A stretch of DNA of 64,000 nucleotides from positions 62,001-126,000 of the forward strand of contig JADNRY010000109.1 in NCBI GenBank assembly GCA_015501585.1, read 5' to 3'. The notes under the pieces were generated by a model. The model was not told where the DNA came from, did no database searches, and was given only the letters and a program-made list of their open reading frames with translations. Every line of letters starts with the position of its first letter. Position 1 is the first letter of the stretch. Source of the stretch: Rhodocollybia butyracea (taxonomy: Eukaryota; Basidiomycota; Agaricomycetes; Agaricales; Omphalotaceae). The translations under genes were made by a program, and so were the position numbers. This document shows, in pieces, positions 1-10,343 of the stretch.

Positions 1-1552
1 AGCAGTGTTTGTTTTATCTTTGAAGTAAAAGTCTACGACCGGATGGTCCGTTAAGTGGGATCCTACGCCAGGAAGGTCGAGAACGACGGGTATATGTTGA
101 TCTACGAGATGTTTCTCAGGACCAACACCTGATAACATAAGGATCTGAAAGCGATAATTGGCAAGCATCTTTTGAAGAAACAGGCCTTCATACCTGAGGA
201 GAGTGAATAGCACCACCACTGGGTTCGAGAGGCGTAATCAACCCCAACTCAAGCATTCTCTTACAAAATGACTTACCAGGTAATTACTTCTTTCTTAGCC
301 CGAGCTCGGAATCGTGGTCCTTTCTGGCTGTTGGTGAACTCAACTCCCACTGCGCGAATCTCGCCGCCTTGCTTTTCGAAGAGGATTCGCGTCACTTGCG
401 CGTGTATCGCCACTTTGAGATTTGGTCGCTTGAGAACATCTGAGGTTAGATATGCGCTTTCACTGGACACCCGCTCGACCTTCTCGTCAACGTATGTCAC
501 TAGTTAGGTGAAGCTCAGCGAATGCACGCGTGATGTCCTACAACTTACTTATCTGAACACACCTTCGTCAGAATGACCATGTAAATGAAAATATGTGCAC
601 GTACTCGGTTTACGCCCCTTGTCCCCGCAGTCTGATTGAAGTCCAAAGACGCAGGGATGTTAATGTTTTTACAGGCTTGGACGAAATTGGCTGAAGACGG
701 AGTAAAATGGCTGAAATAGCCAACTTTTACGGGTCCTTTGGTGCCTTTACCGGACATGTCAACGTCCGCCTGGGTGGGATGAGACATGTAGCACTCGAAT
801 TTTCGAAATTCCCTGTAGCAAGGTAAGTTAAGAGGGAGAACTGAGAATTGTTTACATACGAGTTGAAGTTTTTCCAGGACCAGCTATCGTCCCCGGTTAT
901 GGCAGCCCATTCATCAAAATCGCCGGGTGCACCGTACTGGGCCCTGTAAATCAAGAAAGGTCAGACAAAAGAAGTAGGCAGAGCAGAAAATGGATTTTCA
1001 TTTGAGCGTTGATGGAGCTACAACCTCCGAGCATCTTAGCTACGGTTGTCAAGTCAGCATTCACTAAAGCGCGTTGGAAAGTGTAGAGCAACAAACCTCT
1101 TGGCCAGAATAGCTTTCTTCCCTTCGTGTTTTCGTGAGGCTCCGTGTGGAACTGGAATACGTGCTTCGGATCGTACCAGAGCTGAGAGAAAGCTCCTGGT
1201 ATGCGTGAGAAAAGGTTGTATCCACTGTGTCTCATCAGGCGCGCCATAGTTCGAATAACTGCACGAATATACCTTCCGCCTGCTTCCAATAGCAGAACGC
1301 GCACCGATGGATCTTCACTCAAACGAGAAGCCAGTACACATCCCGAAGTCCCTGTGTAGTTCTAGTTTCGATACCGGGGAGTTACTAGTCATTCGGGAAC
1401 CTACCTCCTCCAACAATAACGAAATCGAATACGCTGTTTGCTGGGGCATCCTTATCCAAGTAGTCGTCAGACCGAGGCGATGTTACGCGGGCTCCAACTT
1501 TGGAAAGGTCGGAGATATAGTGCCAGGAGTTTGGGTTGTAGAAGAGAGGCAT
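1..1552 (-). CDS. GMC-family FAD oxidoreductase (aryl-alcohol oxidase / choline dehydrogenase-like), 3' end beyond the window
   Basis: Reading the minus strand and splicing short introns gives a clear glucose-methanol-choline oxidoreductase. FDFVIVGGG joins TSGC across an intron to make the N-terminal FAD dinucleotide-binding GxGxxG fold. It is followed by RVLLLEAGG, LGGCSSINAQM (first GMC signature region), AQYGAPGDFDEWA, then SGGAIHSPQ joined to ILMLSGVGP (second GMC signature). The last part in the window is VLDLPGVGSHLTDHPVV. The catalytic His/Asn C-terminal segment lies beyond base 1. I chose the ATG at 1552-1550 because it is the first ATG downstream of a TATA box at 1603-1609; no signal peptide is obvious, but an upstream exon cannot be excluded. 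Family members oxidise alcohols or sugars and often supply H2O2 for lignocellulose decay; the substrate cannot be told from this fragment. Confidence 0.88.
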
Positions 1553-1602
1553 ACAACAGAAGTGCGCAGGATACACGAAATGTCGAAACTGACCAGTGCA
1601 TC

Positions 1603-1609
1603 TTTTATA
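1603..1609 (-). promoter_or_regulatory. TATA box of the GMC oxidoreductase gene
   Basis: Minus-strand TATAAAA lies about 50 nt upstream of the first ATG of the GMC gene. This spacing leaves room for a start site about 30 nt downstream of the box and a short leader. Confidence 0.5.
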
Positions 1610-1879
1610 AAGGCTCGCTACTGAATAATAATATCAGCAGCCAGGCATTTCACCATCTGAAGTTACCGACACGGGTCAGCTGACACCCCGGTCCGATCGG
1701 TTCTACCCATTTTGGGATAATAACTGGGGGAAAAATTTCCCTTTTACAGAAGTTTTTCTGGGAAGCATCCGGAAAGCTCTCGCTGGCGCCTTTCGAATTT
1801 CCCGCCCTTAACGATGGTCGGGATTACGGCCACGATCGATATATTTTTAGCGGCAAAGTAGCACTGCAGCGCCGTTTAC

Positions 1880-2300
1880 CCAAGTCCGAGTCAATGGCCT
1901 TCATCATGGCGCAGCCTCACTGCCTCACTTTGGAGCCGCTAAGAAGTGCTTGTGAGTCGACACGTTCCCGCTGTGCAGTGGAATACTCCAATGATTCCGT
2001 GACCATGTACTTCATATGAGAATGCCTAGCGACTACTAGTACTTGGACCATTGGAGTATCGTCCATCTTGCTTTACGGCCGAGGACTTTCATTTTTTCAA
2101 TTACCGTCTGTAAACTGAACTTTTTCAACCTTGTGGGCTCGTTTTCGCCTCGAAAGATTTTAGTAGAATTCGTAAATGGGCAATGACCGTGGTGATTCCG
2201 TCGATTATGTACTAACCACGACCTGAATGGTGCGTACGTTGGGCCCTTCATGCTGCGGCTATGTAGTAAATTGTTTCTTGTTTACGGGTTCATTATTCTT
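1880..2300. repeat. Degenerate direct repeat A, copy 1
   Basis: This stretch aligns in the same order to 2683-3160. Shared islands include CTGCCTCACTTTGGAGCCG, TAAGAAGTGCT, TTGGAGTATCGTCC, TTGTGGGCT, ATGTACTAACCAC and CCCTTCATG. The copies are diverged with indels, so the duplication is old. No coding potential is evident in either copy. It may be a relic of a mobile element or a duplicated gene flank. Confidence 0.6.
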
Positions 2301-2389
2301 GCCTTCTCCTGATTGTTAAAAACAATGTACTAGCTGACACCCACTGGATTCTCGAGACTACTTATTCAGATAAACAGAGTTGATTTAAC

Positions 2390-2700
2390 CCACTTTTCTT
2401 TCTACCTTCGTGCCTATCCATAGACAATGATGCGGTGTCCAGGATGTCCAGCCATACCGTATGTGCAGTAGAGTGACTTCGTCGGAGAACAAACTGAGGA
2501 AATTGCATCAATTGTGAATTGGTAACTGAACTTCTTGATTCGTGCCGGACTCGGAGAAGGGGCTCCCTCGTAAGGTTGAAGGCAAGCAAAAGTATTCAAA
2601 AAATACTCGGCGCGGGGAAGCAGTGACTGTCATGGCAGGAAGACAAGGACTGTAGCGTAGACAGCAGGAATCCTCTCCCGGTAGGAAGTCTGAGTCAATG
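2390..2700. repeat. Dispersed repeat B, copy 1
   Basis: Shares CATAGACAATGAT, GTCCAGGA, ACTGAGGAAA and TAAGGTTGA followed by GGCA with 6345-6600. It also shares TGTAGCGTAGACAGCAGGAA and TCCTCT with 7055-7090. A weaker match starts near 9690. The repeat therefore recurs between the duplicated genes of the left block. Confidence 0.55.
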
Positions 2701-3160
2701 ACCTTCATCTTTCATCTCTGTCTTCATGGTATAGGCTCACTGCCTCACTTTGGAGCCGTTAAGAAGTGCTCCTCGTGAGTCAACGTGACGTTCCTGCTGT
2801 CTGTGGTGTTTTTTTTTGTAGCAGTGATACTTACACCGATGATTTTGCCATGTCGAATGACTGGTGACTACTTGGTCCATTGGAGTGATATCCACAAACA
2901 AGAACTGGAGTATCGTCCGTCTTGTCTTACCACCGGAGAGGTTATGGTTACCGTAAATTTAACTTTTTCACGTTGTGGGCTTGTAGTAGAGCACTCTAAC
3001 TTCTGCAGAGCTCGAAAATGTGCACGGCGGATCACCGTCCTATGAGTCGATTAGTATGTACTAACCACCACCGAATGAGTGCGTTGGTGAACCCTTCATG
3101 GCGCAGCTGTGTAGTACTTAGAGTGTTCCTTCTTTATGGGTTGATACATTATTTTCTATA
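2683..3160. repeat. Degenerate direct repeat A, copy 2
   Basis: Second copy of the repeat at 1880-2300, same orientation, about 0.8 kb away. It ends about 50 bp from the 3' end of the first G-alpha gene. It holds an extra T-rich insertion near 2810 relative to copy 1. Confidence 0.6.
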
Positions 3161-3209
3161 ATCACACATCCGTATGGAATGTCAGTGTATACGAGTCTGT
3201 TTAGGGAGA

Positions 3210-5572
3210 CTACATTATTATACGGTCCCAGCGTCGTCTGTATTGCGGCCATTCAACCAGGTATTGCGAAGATTCCGCATTGGCATACTTTAGGTATCTC
3301 TTCTTCACAGTTCTATGGAGACCAGGTCGAGCTCCAAGGATAGTATCGATTACTACATCTGGAGATCCGAGATTCAGATATGTGATAAGAGGCTCGATAT
3401 ATTCATCGTAGACATCCTCCATGACATCTATAAAAAATGGAACACATTAGTGCACGTGTCAGGCTCTGTGGAGAACTTCAACGTTCAACGCTTACTTTTT
3501 ATCTGCATCTCATCAACAGCAGACGTTACGAAGATCCTAATTGGGCGACCAGTTCTGTTAAGTAAGAGATATTGATTGATGATGAAATCAAGAGCAGCGT
3601 CGTAATCATTTCCACCACGGTAGTCTGGGAAGTGTTCTCTTGGTAATGGCGAGTAAGATATTTTCTCGGAAAACAAGTCAATCTTGTTCAGAAAAAGTAC
3701 CTAGTGATAGCTTCAAATGAATTGGCTTTTTGAACAAGGAAAATCATCGTACCATGGGTGTCTCGATGAACCATCTTGAGTTTACTATCGAGTCAAATAA
3801 TGCTAAAGCTTCCTGCATGCGGTTCTGTTTGTCAGGTCATAGTAGTCAGCGGTGGAAGATTATTATAAAATTATTTCCTTACTATAGTAGGGTCCTCAAA
3901 CAGCCCTTCATCATATTCATCCAAGGATGCCACAAAAATAACTATTCCTGCATCTTTGAAGCAATTGATCCACTTCTTCCTTTCAGATCTCTGTCCACCA
4001 AAATCAAGCAAAGTGAAGGATTCACTTCCTTTCATTGAAAAGGACGTTGCATGGATGCCTGTAGTCCTTATATAACATCTAGTTATATCCGCATCAGATG
4101 GTAGATAATTTTCTGCCAGTATTCGAGGCAATGCATCTAAAAAGTACTCGGATTTTCTGAGAATCTGATACCGGTTATCGAGAAGATACTGGCATTCTTC
4201 TTGGATTGACATTAAACCAAATCTGGATGTTGCTCTAGAGGTTGCCTGCCATTGTGATGATTTCAGTAAAATGTCATAGAAATTTGATTTGGGATAGCAT
4301 ACAAGTATATTCTCGTAGTATTCTTGACTCCACCCCGCCTCTATTGCTGCACTAGCAAGTCGATCAAGAGCATCAAAGACGTTATCCATGATGGGCTCTA
4401 TATAATCTGTATTGGTGTGACCATAAGCAAATGCTTTCAAAATTTGTTTCATTACAGTGGTCTGCCAAACGAGTTACTTCCACATTTTGCGAGAAAAAAA
4501 GAATACAATGAATACCTTGCCCGACTCGCCAGAGCCTAAAAGAAGTATGTTCGGCATCGGCCAATCCTCCTTTCCCAGAAAAAACCTCTGTAACTGATCT
4601 ATTTTAGAGTGTGCTTCCTTCCGAAATGGGGATATGGCAATCGAGGGCTTAACCTCTTTTAGGAGTCCCAGGACGTGGGAAATGGACAAAGCATCTTTCG
4701 CGGGATCAAGATTTTCTATCAAAGCGCATAGCACAAGACGCGCCGGAAGTAGATGCAGGGACCAGCGGTGCTTAGACTCCAGGATGCTAGGATAAGTTTC
4801 AGTGATAAAGAGGGGGATGTCAAGCTCAATCAATAATCTGGAAAATGCTGGACTCTTGCTTGCGGAGATTATCAGCCCTAGATATATTAGGAATGCCGCC
4901 AAGCAGAGATTGGATTTCAGCATGAGAGCTTCGGGTAAGCTTGCCTCGTAGGGCAAATTTGCATTGTAAGCTTCCAGTCCTGCGTCATAGTAGAGGTTCA
5001 ACTTTGCTCTATTATCTCCGTCTTTGCCATTGCTGAGCGATCCTGAGGTGCTTTAGCTCATTTAGGTCAGATTCTTTTCTGAAGGACTAGGATTTACCTT
5101 GACCCACGAAAACACAAAACCATTGCTTTCAAAAGATCGTAGGATTCGGATATGGGCCAGTTGGCAACAGCAACGGCAAGATCCTGGGAATCCATTGCGC
5201 CAACTCTCCCCATAATCACTCGTAATGCTCGAGTTCGGATTGAAAGGCTATATACAGGTCTGTTTTCGCTGGTTCAATTGAAAACATGTATGATGAATGT
5301 AAGAACACGCACCTAGACAGCTCTAGCAGGTCACTATAAAGAGATTTAACATCCCTAGAATCTGCCGTAGTGACCTTTTGGCCGAGCATAGCCTCCAGCT
5401 GAGCTAGCCTCCGCCGTATGATGATAGCATCAACCCCATTTACAACCGCAGTTCCTACCCGCTTTATAGCTTTCCCAGAAAGAGAACCTAGTCCGGGTAT
5501 GGTCGAGGTGGAAGTGAACGTTCCTGTAGCAGTAAAGACGCTGTGGGTTTCAGAAAATATGGATTCGCTCAT
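3210..5572 (-). CDS. Divergent G-protein alpha subunit with long N-terminal extension (copy 1)
   Basis: Heterotrimeric G-alpha family GTPase. Motifs in order: P-loop GSGESGK joined to TTVMKQI across a phase-0 intron at 4462-4515; switch I RTTGI; switch [31 protein letters not shown]4 [10 protein letters not shown]5 TSAVDE. The exon before the P-loop and two more exons encode an N-terminal extension of roughly 250-300 residues that I do not recognise (starts MSESIF; contains [14 protein letters not shown] and [11 protein letters not shown]). The frame stays open if introns end at GAGCTAAAG (near 5055) and at TTTTTTATAG (near 3428). After G5 the protein runs into about 70 unusual residues instead of the usual short receptor-contact tail. 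The Arg-finger position three residues before TTGI is Tyr. Agaricomycetes often carry expanded G-alpha sets; this looks like such a lineage-specific paralogue. The pair lies at 10344-12636. Confidence 0.8.
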
Positions 5573-7556
5573 CGCGGTTGATGTGCGTAAGTAACAGTGC
5601 TGGAAGAGCTATCGACAATTGTGCTGTGAATCGGAAATTCAATAAGAAATTCAAAGGTACGTACAGTGATCTTCAAGTCTTTTAGACTTTAACTAATTGT
5701 ACTTTAGTACTTCAGTACTTAAGTATGTAGTTGAAATCTATTCGTACAGCTTTCTTTCATCAGGATGATCAAGGCTGGTCGATCGACAACAAAGTGTAAC
5801 GGCAGATCAACTCCTGATATCTTTGCACTGCCTGTTTGTGAACAAAGTTGTAGAGTCTGCCTAGGGGAGACAACCTGGCATGTAGATACTTATTGCAGTT
5901 TCAGCGTTAACTCTGTCGTTGATAAAAGTCTGCAATATAAATAAAAACGTGTTTACCGATGGATTTTCCCGACATACGCATGTTTTTCAGACCACCCAGG
6001 TTACTTAGTAGCAAAGCCACAATGAAAAAAGGGCTGATCACTGTACTTACATGTAGCTTCGGATATAGTACCGACATCGAGATTGCTCGGAAGATAGTCA
6101 CTGTTTGACTATGCAGAGGGGTCGGGAGTCTGCAGTTGAGTGCTGCTCTGTAAGTTTGTAGGCATGGCTTGGGCCAGCGCACAAAAGCGACAGCACAAGA
6201 TGGAGCTATCAAGATAGTATCTGACTTGTGGGTTGGTTGGGGAACGAGATTTTGTATGAGAAAAGATGACGTCGCATGATATCGGCCGGCCCCATCCAGG
6301 CCCCATCTGTGATCAGAGATAAAATGCTGATTTCCATCGAATACTCTTTCTTCCTTCCACAACCGAACTTCTTGCACATCCATAGACAATGATACAGCGT
6401 CCAGGACGTCCATTCATACTATATATGCTGCAGAGTGAATTTCGTCGCAGTACAGACTGAGGAAACTGTATCATTGGGTCTAGATCCTATTCGCCTGTAA
6501 CGAACTTGTTGACGGACTCAGAGGAGGGACTCCGCTTGTAAGGTTGAGGGCAGGCAAAAGCATTCAAGAAACACTCGGCGCTGGGGGCGAGGAAGCAGGC
6601 TCATGGTGCTCGAGTCAAAACTGGATTGTTGTAGCCTTTAGCAGGAATTGTGAACGCCACCTCAGACGCGAGTGCAAAACTACCAGTACGAGACAGACGA
6701 GTTCAAGGGCTGTTGATCTGCCAGCGCGATTGGATACGTTTGGGTCCTAATGGCTGTAATACAGTCAAAGGAATACTATAGAGGACTCATTACAACAGGT
6801 GCATTTTCGCCAGTAGTAGTACTAAGTTCTAATGAGCACAACAAGCCAGTCAGACAGAAGTCCGAGAATGAACGCTGACTGTATATGTTTTTTTGCATTT
6901 AACTATATTATCGGGCCCACGGCTCAAACTAGATGATAAATGTCAGGACAGAACATCATAAACACAAAGACAGCGCAGGAAATATGCTCTGTTAATTGGT
7001 TAGATCTTCTTGTAGTTTCTAATGTGGGGACTGTCACAGGAAGACAACAGAGACATGACTGTAGCGTAGACAGCAGGAATCCTCTGTCGATAAAGTGAAT
7101 CTGGTGGTTTCTCCCAAGTTCCAACATCGACGCGCAGGAGGCGGGAATCGCGTCCAGACCTGGAGAGGGTTGTCGGCGTGGTGAAGGCAGTCTATAGCGG
7201 TGTCAAAAAGTTTGATCTTGTGAAAAAAAGAGCGAGGGACATGGAAGTGGCAGACAAAGAAAGACGAGGATTCCCGTTTGATCACATTATGTTGCCGGAA
7301 TCATCGTTGATTGCCGCATTCCGCCTCTTGCTGGTCACCTTTGCGGTCAAATTCACGTATGGTACAAACCTCATCTGAGTCCTATCTTCAAGTTCAAACT
7401 GCAACGTCGTATCTAAATGGTCAGTCGTGACCAGGATCTCAACGGGAAAATGAAGGTGCAGACTGGCTAGATTCGACACACTAATGATTGAAAAAGACTT
7501 GTAGGAAGTTTCTACATTCTTAAGTACCAAGAGTGCCACAACACAGGTAGGCTTTA
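5573..7556. other. Intergenic, repeat-bearing, no gene called
   Basis: Contains repeat B copies at about 6345-6600 and 7055-7090. Short open frames here show no recognisable domain. A shadow of repeat B accounts for most of the ORFs between 5900 and 6400. Confidence 0.4.
6345..6600. repeat. Dispersed repeat B, copy 2
   Basis: Same orientation and order of islands as 2390-2620: CATAGACAATGAT, GTCCAGGACGTCC, ACTGAGGAAACTG, TAAGGTTGAGGGCAGGCAAA. The copy breaks near 6600, and its continuation reappears near 7055. Confidence 0.55.
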
Positions 7557-8427
7557 CTACCTTACTCCTCCCACTGGATGAAGTTTCTGTCGCTAGATAT
7601 CGGGAAATCAGAATCATGAACCGTCCGAAAGTTGAGTGCGCACTTACTGAGAATGACTGATTGCGGTGGTCAGTGACGGGAGACTGGACCAGTTGACAAG
7701 CTTGAGATTTCACAAGTGGCCAATGCAGAAACAGCTTTGGGTTCCATCTACGCAGTCGATTGTCTTCACCAGTACGGTCAAAAGAATAACGCAGAAAGAT
7801 ATGATACCAATCCATATCACTTTCATGATCATCCCTAAAAACGCGATAACCCCTAAGCCTTATCGCATATTCAGCCCCAACGTAGTGTGGTGTACAGGAG
7901 TCCCAGTCGACTATTCCAACTATGCGCCAATTTCTGGTATCGATAAGGATATTTCTGTTATGGCTTAGCCCAAGACTAGCCAATTCGCGCACGACATCGT
8001 CCACCATTGCTGTGATTTTCCATGGCATGTATTGAAGCCCCCGTCTCTCCATTACGATTGAGAGACTAAGGTGTGGAATTCTCTCCATTAGGATGTACGA
8101 ACAATTTCCTGATTGTCCGTAGCGCAACACACGAGGTACTGGAAGCTTCGTTCTAGCGAGATCCATGTTTGCAACTATGGCCGAGACCTCAACGAGGTAG
8201 GAGAAAAATTTGAGGAGCTTGTCGTCATCGACGAAGTATATTGACCTAGTGTGAAAGTTTCGAACCTTGTCGACAGACGAAAATTCGGCCAGATCAGCGG
8301 GATCCATGTACAAATCTTCGAATTCTAAGCCTTCTCTGAGCTCCCAGTCTCTGTCTATATCGCGATATGAAAATGGAGGGGCGGATCGGCTACGGAGGAT
8401 AGGAGTTGCGAGTCCATAGTCGCGCAA
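7557..8427 (-). CDS. APH-like (aminoglycoside phosphotransferase fold) kinase homologue lacking the catalytic loop; likely pseudoenzyme
   Basis: Paralogue of the gene at 8749-9644, with matching N-terminus (RSRSAPPFSY), DPADLAEFSS, ARTKLPVPRVLRYG and SCSYI-type hydrophobic strand, IVDWD, and WYHIFLRYSFDRTGE. In the sister gene the catalytic loop reads LSHNDLVPRNVL; here it is LSHNRNIL, an in-frame loss of four residues (12 nt) that removes the Brenner-motif Asp. The IVDWD metal-binding Asp remains. An intron at 7593-7647 (GTAAGT...TAG) gives a short last exon and a stop at 7557, matching the sister gene. Without splicing the frame would stay open to 7282. The open frame elsewhere suggests the gene is not simply dead, but kinase activity is doubtful. 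Confidence 0.72.
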
Positions 8428-8748
8428 GACAAGAGAAGGCGTGAGAACTTTAATTGCATTTTACGCCACATTTCAGCCTGCCTCACTGGAAGTGTATGAA
8501 GTTTTGGGGGCTAGAAGTCAAAAATCTACATCGCGAATCGCAGTGCGTGTTTACTGATCATGATTGATCATTACGGGGGTCAGTGAACGCCCAGTCGTTC
8601 CCTCGACGGGATAATAGATCGAGGATTCTTGATCACGGTAATGGTAGTAGGAAAGACGTATGAGAGGTTTTACAGAAAAGAGCTGCGATTCAGTACGTCT
8701 AGTACTTACAACAGATGGAACAGGATATCTTGGGCTGCTGCAGCATGC

Positions 8749-9644
8749 TTACCTATATCCTCCCCTCACTGGATTAAGTTTCTGTCGCTAGAAAACCAAA
8801 ATTCAGCGTTCACGGACTGTAGAGTTGAGTGTGCACTTACTGAGAACGATTGGTTACGAGGGTCAGTGATAGGGGGCGAAACAAGCTGAGAAGCTTTGGA
8901 TTTCACAAGGGGCCATTGAATAAATAGTTTCGGGTGTCTTTCACTGCAACCCATCATGATTTCTTCACCTGTACGGTCAAACGCATATCGCAGAAATATA
9001 TGATACCAAGCTTCTTCTCCAGGATCACGACTATGGAAGTCCACCATTCTTCTGGCGTATTCCCCGCCCATGCAGTTCGGCATACAAGGATCCCAATCCA
9101 CGATCGCGAGGATCACCCCAGTATTTCCATCGACGAGGACATTTCTAGGCACCAAATCATTGTGGCTTAACCTTAGAGTGGCAAGAGCATAGACTACATA
9201 GTCTATTCCGCTCGTACTTTGCCACGGTATATGATCAAGCTTCCAATGGCGCATCACGGCTGCAAGACTATGTAGCTGGATTCTCTCCATCACGATATAC
9301 GAGCAATTACCGGAGTAACCATAGCGTAACACACGAGGCACTGGAAGCTTGGTTCTGGCGAGGTCCATATTCGCGACTATGACTGAGACGTCAACGAGGT
9401 AAGAGAACACTTTGAGAACTTTGTCATCGTCGACCCAGTATATCTTTCTGGGGTGAAGGCCCGTGAAAAACTTGATGGACGAAAATTCAGCCAGATCGGC
9501 GGGATCCATGGCGAGATCTTCGACTTCTATATCGCCTTCTCTGAGCTGCCATCTTTTCCCAATATCGCTATATGAAAATGGAGGGGCAGAGCGACTACGG
9601 GGAATATGTAGGCTCGATGTTATGCTGGAATGTGGGCTCGACAT
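8749..9644 (-). CDS. APH-like phosphotransferase (fungal small-molecule/protein kinase family)
   Basis: Protein of about 280 residues with the APH/choline-kinase fold. It has a VLRYGYSGNCSYIVMERI N-lobe/hinge strand, the catalytic loop SHNDLVPRNVLVD (HxDxxxxN) and the metal-binding IVDWD. These fungal APH families are large and mostly uncharacterised; the substrate is unknown. An intron at 8788-8840 (GTAAGT...CTAG) joins the main exon to a short one ending RGGYR and a stop at 8749. The same splice works in the neighbouring paralogue. Both copies lie between the two G-alpha genes, on the same strand and 321 bp apart. Confidence 0.78.
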
Positions 9645-10343
9645 CGCGGTAGTGTGAGAATAAGAGAGACTTCATCTACTATGCAGACTCATGATGTGCA
9701 GCAGAATAAATTCGTCGGAAACTACATCATTGGGTCCGGGTTGATGTCTAAATTCGTCTGATAAGACGCATACAATAAATCCTCCTCACCTTGTAATTGG
9801 TTGTGGGTCTGTTGTGGGTCCATTCTTAGATCAACTTGAAAGCTTTAATCACGCCTTCTGTTGCGGTTCTCCCCCTGACTTCTAACCACATTTGCCCCCC
9901 CCATATGGCAGGACGCAAAAGCAGGAGATGGCACAGGGAGAGTATTTCGTATCCTGGTCTGCTGGGCATCTAGACAATATGGCTGGATAGCCGAAACGCT
10001 GAATTCCTGGTGTAATGGCTCACTTTTAATCAATTTTAATGGAACTCAAGGCGGCTACTTTGGCGGCTACAGCACAAGACCCAAAATAACCTATTTCCGA
10101 ATGAAGGCGGGTGCGAAATATCAATCAAAGAAGCATACAATTTCAAACACTGACTTAGCTATTCAGAAATTCAATTTTGGTGCACTGCACGAGTCCCGGT
10201 ATAAAATTTCAGTTTCTTATTGTCATCACTTATCAAATAGTATCAACGTTCTCCTCTCCGCCGGTATGCTCGGCGTCTGCCAATTTCTTTCGCCGATCGT
10301 CATAATTTATCATTGATTAGTATGCCCATTCTCCGCTCCGGTG
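9645..10343. other. Intergenic, no gene seen
   Basis: Holds a weak third match to repeat B near 9690-9770 (AATTCGTCGGAAACTACATC and CATTGGGTCC). No domain-bearing open frame is seen on either strand. Confidence 0.35.

Noticed and set aside
3425..3445. Premature TAG after TNVFHFL in G-alpha copy 1
   Set aside because: It is the 3' splice site of an intron starting GTAAGC with an ACTAAT branch point; splicing continues the protein as IKNVMEDV.
5040..5100. Frameshift in G-alpha copy 1 after DLNEL
   Set aside because: Using the acceptor GAGCTAAAG makes DLNEL part of a 48-nt intron and keeps the frame. Copy 2 splices at the matching place (ACTATATAG).
7282..7556. Extending the first APH-like kinase to 381 residues
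   Set aside because: The extension is intron read-through after a consensus GTAAGT. Splicing gives the same short last exon as the sister gene.
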